NCBI RefSeq assembly: GCF_004193775.1 | Contig: NC_041021.1 | Coordinates: 35,599,718 to 35,663,717, forward strand | Origin: Glycine soja | Lineage: Eukaryota > Streptophyta > Magnoliopsida > Fabales > Fabaceae | Length of the DNA stretch: 64,000 nt | Reading direction: 5' to 3' | Notes under the pieces: model-generated | Database searches by the model: none | What the model was told of the DNA's origin: nothing | What the model saw: only the letters and a program-made list of their open reading frames with translations | Program-made: the position numbers and the translations under genes | In this document: positions 23,601 to 35,108 of the stretch, piece after piece | How the letters are laid out: each line of letters begins with the position of its first letter | How positions within the stretch are numbered: position 1 is the stretch's first letter

Positions 23601-24465
23601 TTTTCTGGTATTCACTACCTTTCCTGATGTCGAAAGGGATGTTCCGGACATGTGGTTTCTGCCTCCTGTCCATTCTGTTCAGCACTTTGTTGAACTGTTT
23701 TCCAAGGAGCACAACTGCATTAGCCAGACCTTCATCAGTATCCAGGTCATACTCATCTTCTTCTCCTTCATCATTGGACACGAACGCCAAGTTCTTGCTC
23801 TTCTTTTCAGTCCTATCCGAGAGTCCTAGCTCAAAGGTTTGAAGGGAACCAATGAGTTCATCTACTCTCATGTTGCAAATGTCTTGGGCCTCCTCTATTG
23901 CAGTGATTTTCATGTCAAATCTCTTAGGCAAGGATCTGAGGATCTTTCTCACCAGCTTTTCATCTGTCATCCTCTCTCCCAAGGCAGTGCAAGCATTGGC
24001 AATTTCAAGAATGTTCATGTGGAAGTCATGAATACACTCTTCCTCCTTCATCTTCAGATTTTCGAATTTTGTAGCCAATAGTTGCAATCTGGACATCTTC
24101 ACTTTGGAGGTTCCTTCATGAGTGGTTTTCAGGATCTCCCATGCATCCTTGGCCACTGTGCATGTGTTGATCAGTCTGAAGATGTTCTTGTCAACTCCAT
24201 TGAATAGAGCATTCAAGGCTTTGGAGTTTCCAAGTGCCAATTCGTCTTCTTCTTTTGTCCAGTCTTCTTCTGGCTTCAATTCATTAGTGGGCTTTCCTTC
24301 TGTGTCCAGCATCTTGGGATGTTCCCAGCCTTTGATGACAGCTTTCCAGGTTCTGCTATCCAGTGATTTGAGGAAGGCCACCATCCTTGCTTTCCAGTAT
24401 TCATAGTTGGTTCCATCCAGAATTGGTGGTCTGTTCACTGGTCCTCCTTCTTTCTCCATGTTCAT
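20620..24465 (-). CDS. SIRE1-type gag-pol polyprotein, N-terminal part (gag, protease, integrase, RT)
   Basis: 1281 residues from the ATG at 24465, 45 bp inside the PBS, which fits a first-ATG start. About residues 10-230 are the copia-type gag (UBN2-like). CCHC zinc knuckles lie at 302-315 and 505-518, with a coiled-coil stretch (375-430) between. The aspartic protease has DSG at 566-568. The GAG-pre-integrase HHCC zinc site is H694, H699, C728, C731. The integrase triad is D759, D822, E858 (D,D-35-E). The RT covers about 1095 onwards, with YVDD at 1262-1265. The frame then stops at an in-frame TAG (20620-20622), 16 codons past YVDD. Pol activity from this copy would need readthrough at that codon or help in trans. 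Two knuckles with a long spacer are typical of Sireviruses. Confidence 0.95.
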   Translation of the reverse strand: MNMEKEGGPVNRPPILDGTNYEYWKARMVAFLKSLDSRTWKAVIKGWEHPKMLDTEGKPTNELKPEEDWTKEEDELALGNSKALNALFNGVDKNIFRLINTCTVAKDAWEILKTTHEGTSKVKMSRLQLLATKFENLKMKEEECIHDFHMNILEIANACTALGERMTDEKLVRKILRSLPKRFDMKITAIEEAQDICNMRVDELIGSLQTFELGLSDRTEKKSKNLAFVSNDEGEEDEYDLDTDEGLANAVVLLGKQFNKVLNRMDRRQKPHVRNIPFDIRKGSEYQKRSEEKPSHSKGVQCHGCEGYGHIKAECPTHLKKQRKGLSVCRSDDTESEQESDSDRDVNALTGRFESAEDSSDTDSEITFDELVISYRELCIKSEKILQQEAQLKKVIANLEAEKEAHEEEISELKGEIGFLNSKLENMTKSIKMLNKGSDLLDEVLQLGKNVGNQKGLGFNHKSAGRITMTKFVPAKNSTGATMSQHRSRHHGTQQKKSKRKKWRCHYCGKYGHIKPFCYHLHGHPHHGTQGRSSGRKMMWVPKHKTVSLVVHTSLRASAKEDWYLDSGCSRHMTGVKEFLVNIEPCSTSYVTFGDGSKGKITGMGKLAHDGLPSLDKVLLVKGLTANLISISQLCDEGFNVNFTKSECLVTNEKSEVLMKGSRSKDNCYLWTPQETSYSSTCLSSKEDEVRIWHQRFGHLHLRGMKKIIEKGAVRGIPNLKIEEGRICGECQIGKQVKMSHQKLQHQTTSRVLELLHMDLMGPMQVESLGGKRYAYVVVDDFSRFTWVNFIREKSDTFEVFKELSLRLQREKDCVIKRIRSDHGREFENSKFTEFCTSEGITHEFSAAITPQQNGIVERKNRTLQEVARVMLHAKELPYNLWAEAMNTACYIHNRVTLRRGTPTTLYEIWKGRKPTVKHFHIFGSPCYILADREQRRKMDPKSDAGIFLGYSTNSRAYRVFNSRTRTVMESINVVVDDLTPARKKDVEEDVRTSGDNVADTAKSAENAENSDSATDEPNINQPDKRPSIRIQKMHPKELIIGDPNRGVTTRSREIEIVANSCFVSKIEPKNVKEALTDEFWINAMQEELEQFKRNEVWELVPRPEGTNVIGTKWIFKNKTNEEGVITRNKAILVAQGYTQIEGVDFDETFAPVARLESIRLLLGVACILKFKLYQMDVKSAFLNGYLNEEVYVEQPKGFVDPTHPDHVYRLKKALYGLKQAPRAWYERLTEFLTQQGYRKGGIDKTLFVKQDAENLMIAQIYVDDIVFGGMSNEMLRHFVQ

Positions 24466-24509
24466 CAGAATTTATCTCCCTAGATCTCACTCAGTGATTT
24501 TGAGTGCCT

Positions 24510-24521
24510 GCTCTGATACCA
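24510..24521 (-). promoter_or_regulatory. primer binding site (tRNA-iMet type)
   Basis: Plus-strand GCTCTGATACCA, i.e. TGGTATCAGAGC on the element strand: the usual complement of the plant initiator tRNA-Met 3' end. It lies 2 bp from the 5' LTR and fixes the element's orientation. Confidence 0.95.
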
Positions 24522-24523
24522 AT

Positions 24524-25632
24524 TGAAATTCTGATACTGGGGACAGATGTCGTACAGGATGTCACGACATCGCGCTTCAGAACATGCAGCTTGTATATGA
24601 CCGTATGAACAAATTAAACAAGTAAATAACACAAGATAATTGTTAACCCAGTTCGGTGCAACGTCACCTACATCTGGGGGCTACCAAGCCAGGGAGGAAA
24701 TCCACTAAAATAGTGTTAGTTCGAAGATCTAACAGCCACTGTTTACAACCTTCTCACCTAACCACTACCCGTGCAATCTCTACCTAAGAGCCACTCTTAG
24801 ATATGAGAAACCCCTCTCACTCCCTCTCAATCACTCTCCCGTGTTTACAATTAATTCGAATACACACCAGAGATTACTCTCTGAACAATAGAGATCAACT
24901 CCACACACTATAGAGATCAACTCTACACACTCAGGTCCAACACTTGATGTTAGGGTGACATCAAGGTGGCTCACAAAACACTCAAGTCCCAAAACTCACA
25001 AAATAACTCTTCAATCCCGGACTTGGTACAGAACTCGTGCAGCCTTCATGTTTATATAGCAGTGTGCGTTTCTGGGCTGCAACTACTTGTGCTGGATGAG
25101 ATCTATCACTTTCCTGAAAATCTGCACTTAAAGATCTAAAAGATACAGTTTGATCTTTTAGTTTTTATCTTTAATCTTTAATCTCTGAACGAACTATTCA
25201 AGTTTGTAATTCGAACTTTAATTATCTTTTAATTCGTTCCTAAAGATAGATCACCAAATCTGTTGCTAACTGCACATTAATCTGTTAAAGATATAACAGA
25301 TTTATGTGTCCAGTATTTTCGGGCCGGATGTCAGGACATCGTGTCCGACATCGTGGATCCTGCACACTCTGTTAAAGATATAACAGATTTATGTGTCCAG
25401 TATTTTCGAGCCGGATGTCAGGACATCGTATCCGACATCGTGGATCCTGCAGCTTCAATTCTTCATTTGACATTTTATCTTGCCTTGTGCATTGTGCAGC
25501 CCGATCTGATTCCTTGACATAACGTTGGACATCATGTGCAGCAACTCCAGCTTTCCTTCATTGTCTAAGTGCTTATGTTTTAACAAAATCTTAGCCAATC
25601 TTTTAAACACTCAGTAGAGCTAAGCACTAACA
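24524..25632 (-). repeat. SIRE1-type 5' LTR
   Basis: 1109 bp, ends TG...CA, nearly identical to 15938-17046. It carries the promoter for the element and the same palindromic GATGTC/GACATC boxes and 87 bp duplication. Followed directly by the CAAAC duplication and LINE sequence. Confidence 0.95.
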
Positions 25633-26600
25633 CAAACTTCAACACAATAGGCTCCCACATATCTTTTTTCCTAAGATTGGTACCAATAGGCAAATCCAAG
25701 TAGGTAAAAGGAAGTGGCATCAATCTACAATTCAGTATATCCACAAATTTCTCAAGTTGTTCTTTTCCCACTCCAATACCACCAAAGGAGCTCTTAAAAA
25801 AAATTAAATTTTAGATTGCAGGCAAGTTCAAAACATCTTCACATACTCTTGATAACCCATACATTATTTTCTGTTGCTTTCCCCACAAAAAGTGTATCAT
25901 CCATATATTGAATGAGGTTAACGTTCACACTTCCCCACAAGAAATCCCTCAAACATGTCTTTAAAGATTATCTCTCTCATCATACCACTCAATCCTTTCA
26001 CTATAATTGTGACAAGAAAAGGCACCAAAGGATCACCTTGTCTTAGACCTCTTTGTGGAAAAATTCCTTCATAGAACCCCCATACAAGCACCGAGATATG
26101 TGTAGAAACAAGGCATTGCCTAATCCAACCAATCAATTTACCCCCAAATCCAAGCTTATGTAGCATATGAAACAAAAAATTTCATGAGACAGAGTCATAA
26201 GCTTTCTCATAGTCCACTTTAAAGATAATATAACTCTTCTGTTTTTTTTTTCTAGCTGCATCCACTGGCTCATTTGCCACCAACACACTATGAAGGATGT
26301 TTCTACTTTCCAAGAAGGCACTTTGCATAAGATCAATGATTCATGGTAAAACTTTCTTCAATCTTCTAGCCAATATTTTAGCAAAAATCTTGTAATACAT
26401 CCCACAAGAGATATAGGCCGGTAATCACCAAGTCCTTGTGGATCCTCCACCTTTGGAATAAGTGACATAAAAGAGGCATTACACCCCTTTGGAAAAATCC
26501 CATTGCAATGGAAATCCATAAGGAATCTCTTTATGTCCTCCTTCAAACTCTCCCCAAAAGCCTTTATAAATTTGAAATTAAAACCATTCGCCCCTAGCAA
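25633..26600 (-). pseudogene. LINE ORF2, reverse transcriptase core (broken)
   Basis: Minus-strand pieces follow the RT order of plant L1-type LINEs. Near 26595-26358 are ANGFNFKFIK and SLIPKVEDPQGLGDYRPISL. 26133-26336 holds a frameshifted middle part. 25918-26175 has LHKLGFGGKLIGWI and the PQRGLRQGDPL block. The YMDD catalytic box is encoded at 25896-25907. 25640-25790 has the FTYLDLPIG block. Frame changes and stops separate the pieces. The 5' end is lost at an A run at 26600, so no ORF1 or endonuclease is present. Confidence 0.85.
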
Positions 26601-28143
26601 AAAAAAAAAATAGACAACATAATGACTGTAATTACAGTTATCTAACCAATCATAGCAAACAATTTGTCGAGGGTTGAACACCCCCGAACCTAAACCACAA
26701 CGCATACAGATAAAAAATGACAATATGTAGACATAATAGTTGGAGTTAACACTCTATCGGTCTTATCATTCAATAATCATAATAGAATACAAGCACATAT
26801 TTCAGTAATTTTATCAGCAGAGAATTATCACAATTTCAAAACATGCATCAGTCATCAGATTTTTCATTTATCTCAACAGTATAATAGTAAATAAATCAGC
26901 AATTCCAGGAAATAAATAATTCTAATATAATTTATATGGAGGCACGGGTTCCAAAGTTAAGCTATCTACTGTCTAAAATCACTTTGTCGCTCAGTTTTTC
27001 AAAGTTTTGCTCCTAACTTAGTTTTAGTGCTCTCAGTGCTCCGAGAGTCGGATTTTCGTAAATCTTATATGCTACCCTATATTTTCAAACCTAAGAAACT
27101 CATTTTTGAGGTCAAAACTTTAATAAAAACATCCCATACTGATGTAAATCTTAGTTCAAATTCGTGACAGATTTTTCATTTTACTAAAGGTCCTTAAACT
27201 AGTTTTATTTGTAACTTTTGCTAGGAAACTCCAATTTAAGTGATATTTGAGGCTAACTCTATGTTTTAACATGCAAAGAAATCATTTTTTGGCATAAAAA
27301 TTCAAGAAAAATAGCTCATCACACAGATTTAGGACATGGCATAAAGCTCAAAAATTTCAAAACAACATGTTCAAGGAAATTCATCAACAAGCATATGGTT
27401 CAAAAGTTGGAGAGACCCCCTTACCTCCTATAGGCTCCACAAAATTTAGAAGGAAGAATGAAGGAGTTTAGATTCAATTTTCCAACCTTCAAGAGTGCAA
27501 AATAAGGTTTTGAAACTACAAGTGAGAATAGAGCAAGAAAATGAAGTGAAAATCAAGCTTAGAGTTGAAAATGGAGGTTACTTACCTAAGCTTGACGGAA
27601 GAAGGGCCCAATAACACTTGGTAAAACTTGGAAGAAGAAGAAAAATATGGTCTCCTTTTTATTTAAAAGCTTCAGCAAAATGGGAGAACTGACCTAGGCT
27701 TGGCTTTTAAAGAACAACACTTATTGTAGGTCAAATGCTTGGACCAATGGAATTGCAAGGCCTAATCCTTATTTTCTTAATCTAAGCACTTTGAATGACC
27801 ATTAATATGACTAATTGGCAGCTTGGACATCCCTTGAGGTGCTCTCCACGAGCTCAGCCATGCCTTATATGACTTCTTGCACTTTTCCAAAACTAACTAT
27901 AAAAGGATAAAGCAGAGTTTTGTCAAAAATGATAAAAACTGCTTTTGCTAAAACTAGTAAATCTTATCCTAATGTTTTATATTAGTGTGCTAACTTCTCT
28001 TGGGATATGTGTACTCAGAGTGAATCTTTCACACTATAACTTAATGCAGTATACAATTCTTTCACAGATGGAAATCTAGCTTAAACAATTTCTATTTCTC
28101 TATCAAGTTTTAATAAATCAATCAAATACACACACACACACAC

Positions 28144-28237
<94 letters not shown>

Positions 28238-28875
28238 TATACATAGCACGTAATTCTATGATTAAAAACATATAACTTCTGAAATTAAATTCATACAAGT
28301 ACAGATGACATAACACAAAGTTTCCTCTACCAGCCTAAGCTATAATTTTTTAAGGTGTTACAACTCTAACTTATTTTAATTATTCTACATCATATAATTA
28401 GACGCTTTAATTAGTCACCAACTAATTAAACTAAAATTCTATTTTTAAACTAGTTATATAGTCATTTATGAAAATGTCCTCCACTTTAAACTCTTATAAC
28501 TTATTTACCCCTTTTCTAATTCTAGAGACTCTAAATCACCATTAATTAACCTAAATTATTCCCACTTAATTTCTAACTTTACTTACATTAATTACTAATT
28601 TTCTTTCAAGCTTCTAAGTTCTATTTCTAGATCAAAATCCAATTATTAACATCTAGATCATTAATAAGTTGACCATTATTTGACTAGAGAATTTTCTCTG
28701 AATTATCCTTATTCTTTCTAAACTTTAGCTTAAAAACTTAAAATTTTAACCATGCCTAGGTATCCTATGGTAGCATCTAATTTTTTTATCATTTCGATAG
28801 TCTAAAAATACTACCCAATCACATGACAAAGTAATAACACTGTCTACCACGCACATGGAAAATTAGGATATTACA
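26601..28875 (-). mobile_element. LTR-like noncoding block
   Basis: No genes. The right edge reads ...GGATATTACA at 28866-28875, then CTTCCCTCCTTAA. On the minus strand this is TTAAGGAGGGAAG followed by TGTAATATCC: a polypurine tract abutting a TG-starting LTR, as at the 3' LTR of a minus-strand element. The left edge was not found. The gag-like gene at 29270-46710 has the right strand to be its internal region, but no second LTR was recognised, so this stays tentative. Confidence 0.4.
28128..28241. repeat. (CA)n(TA)n(CA)n compound microsatellite
   Basis: A CA run at 28129-28144, a TA run at about 28145-28204 and an AC run to about 28230. It is long and perfect enough to be a polymorphic marker. 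Confidence 0.95.
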
Positions 28876-29269
28876 CTTCCCTCCTTAATACCTTCTTCAA
28901 CCAAGAATAACATCATAATTATTTATTAACCGCTCCATCCCAAATACCATCATCGATCAAGAATGAGCTCATCAAATTATGAATTAATAGTTTTGGATAA
29001 AAGTTGAACTTATTAATGAAGGTGAACAAATCTTGTGCAAAAAATATCCTCTTCAGTTAAAAATTCATTACCAGCAACCACGATAAGATGTCAGTGAATC
29101 TACAAGGTACAGTTTTAACAAAGGAGACCTAAATGAAATTTTATTCAAAGAAAAGGAAGAATTTGATCCATTACCAAAAATGACGCTATTGGCCAAAAAT
29201 CACTAATATTAAAAATGGAATTATCGTCCACAAAATCAATATCCTTAAAAAACAAAATAAAACACAAAT
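28876..29269. other. noncoding, probable retroelement 3' internal sequence
   Basis: Begins with the polypurine-type tract next to the LTR-like block. No frame or domain is recognised. Probably the untranslated end of the decayed gypsy-type element whose gag-like gene follows. Confidence 0.35.
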
Positions 29270-29781
29270 TTAGAGGCCTCTGTTTCCCTCTTCTTCCCTA
29301 TGGACCTCATCATCCTTGTCTCCATCCTCTTTTCTGAGGTTGGTCATTTGGGTTTCGCCAAAAGGGGTAGTCGGCTCCCCACTATCCTGCGCCTCATCTT
29401 CTGGGATGTCATCAAATCTTAATTATAGACATATTTGTTAATGTCAAATATGGATTCATCCAGAGCCACACGATGATATAGTACTTATCGAAGATAGTGA
29501 TTAAAGCTAGACTTATGAGCTTTATAAATGTCATTATAGGCTTTCTACTCAATCCCAAGCTTTTTTCTTCCTTTTGGCATCCTTTTCCCTTTTGGCGATT
29601 GTTAGAGCCACTTCCAATCTCACCACTTCCTCCTTATTGGTCTTAATCGAAGCCTCAACATCAAGAACACGTGTCTCCAAGGCCTTAATCTCGACCCCAA
29701 GAACCAAAACATGCTCCTTCAAGTTTGAATTTCCTTTGGCCAAAGTAATGTTGGCTTGAAGACAAAATTCAAGGGAGCTCT
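29270..29781 (-). pseudogene. gypsy-type gag-like gene, 3' part (coiled coil)
   Basis: The frame at 29549-29781 encodes a heptad-rich coiled coil (LKEHVLVLGVEIKALETRV, then VVRLEVALTIAKREKDAKRKKK). Below 29549, traces of the protein continue in other frames (KAYNDIYKAH type). It stops abruptly at the LTR boundary at 29782. The matching upstream half is at 44962 and above: reading across the two edges, with the inserted element left out, keeps the coiled-coil frame. It is therefore the distal part of the same decayed gene. Confidence 0.6.
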
Positions 29782-30757
29782 TGATGTAGCTCCATGTGGA
29801 GCTTGTAGGCCTTGGATCTTCTTCATCAATGGAGTCTTTTGCTTCTTTAATATCAATGGCAGCAGAATGGAGAAGGAAGAAAGATGATTGGAGACGCCAC
29901 TTCAAGGAGAAGCTGAGTCAAGAAGAAGCTCACTACCATAGGAAGCCATGGATAAGAGCTTGAAGGAAGGAGAAGATGAGTGGAGGGAGAGGGACAGAAG
30001 GAGAACAAAATTTTGTGCCTCAAATGAGGTCTGAACTTTGAAGTGCAATTCTCAAATGATCAAAGTTAAAAAAATGCACACACATGACCTCTATTTATAG
30101 CCTAATTGTTACACAAAATTGGAGGGAAATTTGAATTTCTATTCAAATTTCACTTGAATTTGAAATTGAATTTGTGGAGTCAAATTTTGAAGCCAAAATT
30201 TCACTAATTATGATTAGTGAATTTTAGTTATGGTTCAGCCCACTAATCCAAAATCAAGTCCAAAATTCTCTACTAAGTGTGCATAGGTGTCATGAGACAT
30301 GTAAATCATGAAGAACATGAACAAAATGTGACTATATGATGTGGCAATGGGGTGTAGCAAGAAAATGCTCACCTCCCCCTCTAAAATTTAATTGGATTGG
30401 GCTTCTCCCAATTCAATTAAATTTATTTCCCAACACACATCAAATATTCATTTAATGCACATGAAATTACAAAACTACCCCTAATACAAAAATGCCCTAA
30501 AATACAAGGGTTAAAAAATCCTACATTTCTAGGATACCTTACCTACATTATGGAGCCTTAAATACAAGGCCCAAAAATAATAAAATCCTAATCTAATATG
30601 TACAAAGATAAGTGGACCAAACCTTGGCCCATGGGCTCAGAAATGTACCTTGGGGTTCATGAGAACCCTAGGGCCTTCTTCAGCAGCTCTAGCCCAATCC
30701 TCTTGGAGCCTCTTGCTCATGGCTTTGGTGACTGGTCCCTTCCTAGGGATGATTGCA
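29782..30757 (-). repeat. outer gypsy 3' LTR
   Basis: 976 bp with TG...CA ends, homologous over its length to 43994-44958. It differs by many substitutions and small indels, so the element is clearly older than the SIRE1 copy. Confidence 0.9.
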
Positions 30758-30776
30758 TCATCCTCTCCCCCTTGAA
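30758..30776 (-). promoter_or_regulatory. outer gypsy polypurine tract
   Basis: Plus-strand TCCTCTCCCCCTTGAAG at 30761-30776, i.e. a purine-rich tract on the element strand, directly beside the 3' LTR. Confidence 0.8.
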
Positions 30777-33700
30777 GAGGATTTGACCTCAAATCTATTG
30801 GTTCCTCCTCCTCAATATCAGTTCCCCCTGCAAAAGGAATTAAATCATAAATGTTAAAAGTAGTGTTGACTCCATACTCTTCTGGGAGGTCCAACCTATA
30901 GCATTGTTATTGGTCCTCTCCGAGAGCTGAAAAGGTCCATCCGCTCTAGGGCTAAGCCTGGATTTCCTTTTAGTAGGGAATCTATCCTTCCTAAGATGGA
31001 GCCAAACCTAGTCCCCCCCATTAAGAACTAGCTCATTTCTTCCTCTATTGCCTTTAGTTGAATACACCTTGGTTTGGTTCTCTATTTGGCTCTTAACCCT
31101 CTCATGCAACTTCTTTACAAACTCTAACCTAGATTCCCCTTCTTTATGTATAAAAGAAGTTTCAAGTGGAAGGGGAATGGGGTCTAAGGGTGTTAGGGGA
31201 TTGAACCCATAGACAACCTCAAAAAGGGATTTCTTAGTGGTTCTATGAACCCCCTGTTGTAGGAAAATTCTACATGAGGAAGATACTCATCCCAAGACTT
31301 ATGGTTGCCTTTCAGAATAGCCCTTAAAAGGGTGGATAAAGACCTATTCAGTACCTCTGTTTACCCATCAGTTTGTTGATGATAAGTAGTAGAGAAAAGA
31401 AGCTCAGTTCCTAGCTTAGCCCATAAGGTTTTCCAGAAGTGGCTAAGGAACTTAGCATCTCTATCTGACACAATGGTCCTAGGCAAACCATGGAGTCTCA
31501 CAACTTCCCTGAAAAAGAGTTTTGAGATGTGGGAAGCATCATCCACCTTGTGGCATGGTATAAAGTGTGCCATCTTGCTAAACCTATCCACCACCACAAA
31601 GATAGAGTCTACACCTTTTTAGGTTCTAGGAAGCCCAAGGACAAAGTCCATACTAATGTCTACCCAAGGTGCAGATGGGACGGGTAAGGGAATGTATAGC
31701 CCATGAGGCATCACCCTAGACTTGACTTGTAAAAAAGACACACACCTAGTGCAATGCTTATGGACATCTTTCTTCATATGGGGCCAATAAAACTTTTCTT
31801 TGAGTAAGACAAGGTTCTTGCCTATCCCAAAGTGGCCCATGAGCCCACCTTCATGGCTCTCTTTCACAAGTAATTTCCTGATGGATCCTTGGGGTATGCA
31901 AAGTTTTCCCTCTTTGAACAAATACCCCTCAGCCAAATAGAATCCATCTTGGGCCTTTTGCCCACAACTCTCATAAATGGGAGAGAAATATTCATCTAAA
32001 GCATACAAGTCCCTAATGTTATCAAATCCTAAAATTTGAGCTCCTAGGGAGTAAAACAATATGTGTCTCCAAGAGAAGGGATCAACTACCACGTTTGTTT
32101 TTCCCTTTTTGTATTTGATAACATATGAAAATTGCTCTAGGTACTCTACCCATTTTGCATGCCTTTTGTTTAACTTGTTTTGCCCTCTAATGTACTTAAG
32201 TGATTCATGATCACTATGAATGACAAATTCCTTGGAAACAAGGTAATGTTCCCAAGTTTGGAGGGCTCTTACTAAGGCATAAAGCTTTTTATCATAGGTG
32301 GGGTAGTTGAGGGTGGCACCATGAAGTTTTTCACTAAATTAAGCAATAGGGTGCCCACCTTGCAACAATACAGCTCCAACTCCCACTCTAGAGGCATCAC
32401 ATTTTAGCTCAAAAGTTTTAAAAAATTCAGGAAGAGCTAGAACATGTGCCTTAGTATGCTTTTCTTTTATCAAAGCAAAGGCTTGCTCTTATCTTTCACC
32501 CCAAGTAAATGCCACATTCTTCTTCACCAGCTCATTGAGAGGTGAGACAATTGTAGAGAAATTAGGAACGAACCTTCTATAGAAGCTTGCTAACCCATGG
32601 AAGCTCCTAATATCTCCCACACTTTTTCGGGTGGGCCATTCTTGGATGGCCTTGATCTCAGGGTCCACTTGGACGCCATTTCTACCAACTACAAATCCTA
32701 AGAAAACTATATTATCTACACAAAAGGTACACTTCTCTATATTGTCATAGAGAGTGTTTTTCCTAAGAATTGAAAGAACTTGCCTTAGATGTCCTAAGTG
32801 ATCATCTAGGTTCCAACTGTACACTAAAATATCATCAAAATAAACAACTACAAATCTATCTATGAAATCCCTTAACATATGATGCATAAGCCTCATAAAG
32901 GTGCTTGGTGCATTAGTGATCCCAAAAGGCATCACTAGCCATTCATACAAACCAAACTTGGTCTTGAAAGCAGTTTTCCACTCATCACCCTCTTTCATCC
33001 TGATTTAGTGATAACCACTTTTAAGATCAATTTTTTAAGAGATGTTGGCACCATGCAACTCATCAAGCAAATCATCAAGTCTAGGAATGGGGTGCCTATA
33101 CTTTACAGTAATGTTGTTGATGGCCCTGCAATATGTACACATTCTCCACTTACCATCCTTTTTGGGCACCAACAAAACTGGCACAACAAAAGGGCTTAGG
33201 CTCTCTTGGACCCAACCTTTCTCCAACAATTCTTTAACCTGAGACTCTATCTCCTTAGTCTCCCGAGGTTAGTCCTATAGGTTGGCCTATTAGAAAGGCT
33301 TGCTCCTAGGACCAAGTCTATTTGGTGTTCTATTCCCCTAAAAGGAGGTAGCCCAGGGGGTATCTCTTTGGGAAATATATCACCAAATTCATGTTAGAGT
33401 TCTTGGACCTTTGGGGGTAAGGTCTCAAATGTAGGAATTGTGGCAATGCTAAGGGAGGTTTCTCTTAATAAGAGAAGATAGAAGGATTGTTTAAGAAGGA
33501 GTGCTATTTTGATATCACCTTTTGTTGCAAAATGAATTTCCTTCTTAACAATCTTCTTGGAGGAATCTTTTTCCTCTTTTTCATTCCCATTGGCCTTTGA
33601 AGACAAGGCCTTATTATCCTTCTTTTTCTTTTGTTTTTCTAGTTTTTTTCCCATCCCTCTTATTTTTCATAGTTAGTTGATCTTTGGCCACCTGTAAAGG

Positions 33701-34007
33701 TGTTTGAGGATGCAACACAAACTTTGTTCCAAGGTGGGTGAGGGTTATATCATTAGTTAGGCCATAATAGATGATTTTCCTATCATATTGTCATGGCCTA
33801 CCAAAGAGAAGGTGTCCTGACTCCATAGGAACTACATCACAAATCACTTTATCCTTATATGTTCCAATGGAGAAGGGCACTTTCACTTGTTGATTGACTA
33901 TCATCTCCCCTTGCTCATTGAGCCATTGAAGTTTGTAAGGCTTTGGATGGGAAGTGATAGCAAGGCTCAACTTAGAGACTAATCTTGTGCTGCAACAATT
34001 GCAACAT
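30777..34007 (-). pseudogene. outer gypsy pol: protease remainder, RT, RNase H, integrase
   Basis: Read downwards from 34007. 34007-33791 is the distal protease (LQWLNEQGEM, HLLFGRP). 33654-33394 is a lysine-rich linker. The RT has PVLLVPKKDGKWRMC (33229-33035) and [17 protein letters not shown] with [11 protein letters not shown] (32998-32489). RNase H lies at 32480-32100 and carries a stop near 32340. The H2C2 zinc-binding part of integrase is in 32092-31619 (GHFGIGKN...[14 protein letters not shown]). The catalytic core spans 31660-31361 ([23 protein letters not shown]), with stops near 31618 and at 31360. 31360-30900 keeps weak downstream traces. At least four stops or frame changes make this inactive. 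Confidence 0.9.
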
Positions 34008-35086
34008 TGATGTGCCATTATTTTCTCCTATTTCTTAACCCTTTTTGCACCATTTTAAGTACTGATTAATCTTAATTGTCAACTTAATTAGGCAGTTTTA
34101 TTATTTGGGCCCATTAAGCTAATTTGATGTTTTTAATCTAATTTCAGGAATTAATGAAGCATTGGGCTTGAATCCAGAATCGGGCTTGGACTTGAAGAAG
34201 GCAGACTATTTTATTCTACAAAATTAGATTTTATCTTATCTTTATCTTATCTAGATATTATTTAGATTTGATCTCATCTAGATATTATTTAATCTAGATC
34301 TTATCTAGATTTGAATTTAATTTATTTATGGGCTTGGATTTAAAAGAGATTTGTAAGCTTTGGGGCTGAAAAACTATATAACAGCACCAAGGTTCTAGTT
34401 TATCTCTCTCTCTTCTATCTCTCTCTCTCTCTCTTCTCTTTCTCTTTTATTTTTGATTTTTTACAATTCCAGTTCAGACTTTTAGTTTTATCAATAAAAT
34501 TTCGTTCTCTATTTGATTAATGGAAGGCTAAGTCCGCAGCGTTGTTTTCCCTTGAGGATCAAGCACAGTTCTCTTTGAGGTTATATTATTACTGTTAAAT
34601 TTTGTTTAGTTTTTCCTCTTCACTAATTACTCTGAAATTGTTGCTATTAATTCATGCATGCTTAGTGCTTGATTAATTGTCTCTGCGCTTAATTTACGCT
34701 CATGCTTAATGATCATTTATGAGTAATTGGTGTGTGTGATGCTTAATCACATAATGAATGCTTTATGTTAAATTTCACTTAGTAATTTAATTTAGGGTTG
34801 AATTAAGTGGTTGAACTGATAAAGGATAAATCCTCGCAACCTAGGATAAGAGACTTGCTTGTGAATCAAGGGGAAGCAACGTATCTTAATTCTGATAATT
34901 TCTAATTCAATTTTACTCGTTGTTTAATTTACAAAAGCAAACAACCCCCCCCCCTCCCAATTTGTTACTATTTCCTACTATCTGTTATGAACATTTGGTG
35001 TATCATTGCTCGTTGGGAAACAACCTAGGATCAATTCCTAGTTACTACATTTTAATATTTATTTGATTCAAGTACGGCCTCGATCA
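34008..35086 (+). repeat. Athila-like 5' LTR
   Basis: 1079 bp starting TGATGTGCC and ending GATCA. It holds a CT-rich microsatellite near 34400-34445 and a TATATAAC motif near 34375 that could be the TATA box. It is 68 bp longer than the 3' LTR, mainly because of a segment at about 34141-34220 absent from the partner. Confidence 0.95.
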
Positions 35087-35090
35087 AATT

Positions 35091-35108
35091 TGGCGCCGTT
35101 GCCGGGGA
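35091..35108 (+). promoter_or_regulatory. Athila-like primer binding site
   Basis: TGGCGCCGTTGCCGGGGA, 4 bp past the 5' LTR. It is the conserved PBS of Athila/Tat elements and fixes the plus orientation. Confidence 0.9.

Larger units (their letters stand above)
15938..25632 (-). mobile_element. SIRE1-type Sirevirus (Ty1/copia) retrotransposon, full length
   Basis: A 9695 bp element on the minus strand with 1109 bp LTRs at both ends and a perfect target duplication CAAAC (15933-15937 and 25633-25637). The order in the reading direction is: 5' LTR, tRNA-iMet-type PBS, gag-pol in one frame, a TAG in a leaky context, an env-like frame, PPT, 3' LTR. This is the published architecture of soybean SIRE1. 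I count four base differences between the LTRs, implying a recent insertion. One in-frame TAG inside the RT would block pol in this copy. It sits in LINE sequence, whose frame continues on both sides. Confidence 0.95.
12646..26600 (-). mobile_element. LINE retrotransposon, 5'-truncated, split by two insertions
   Basis: One minus-strand LINE can be followed in three blocks: RT at 25633-26600, zf-RVT region at 14853-15937, and C-terminus plus 3' UTR at 12646-13226. The 3' end is a poly(A) tail, seen as a T run at 12646-12657. The blocks are separated by a solo LTR and a SIRE1-type element, each flanked by a perfect 5-bp duplication of LINE sequence, so the blocks were once continuous. The 5' end stops inside the RT domain at an A run near 26600. 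A weak target-duplication candidate is CATACAAAT at 12636 versus CATACAGAT at 26703. Reading frames contain stops and frameshifts, so the element is dead. Confidence 0.85.

Noticed and set aside
28122..28316. Open frame of 64 residues across the AT/AC microsatellite
   Set aside because: Its translation is only alternating Tyr-Ile and Cys-Val from the dinucleotide repeat.
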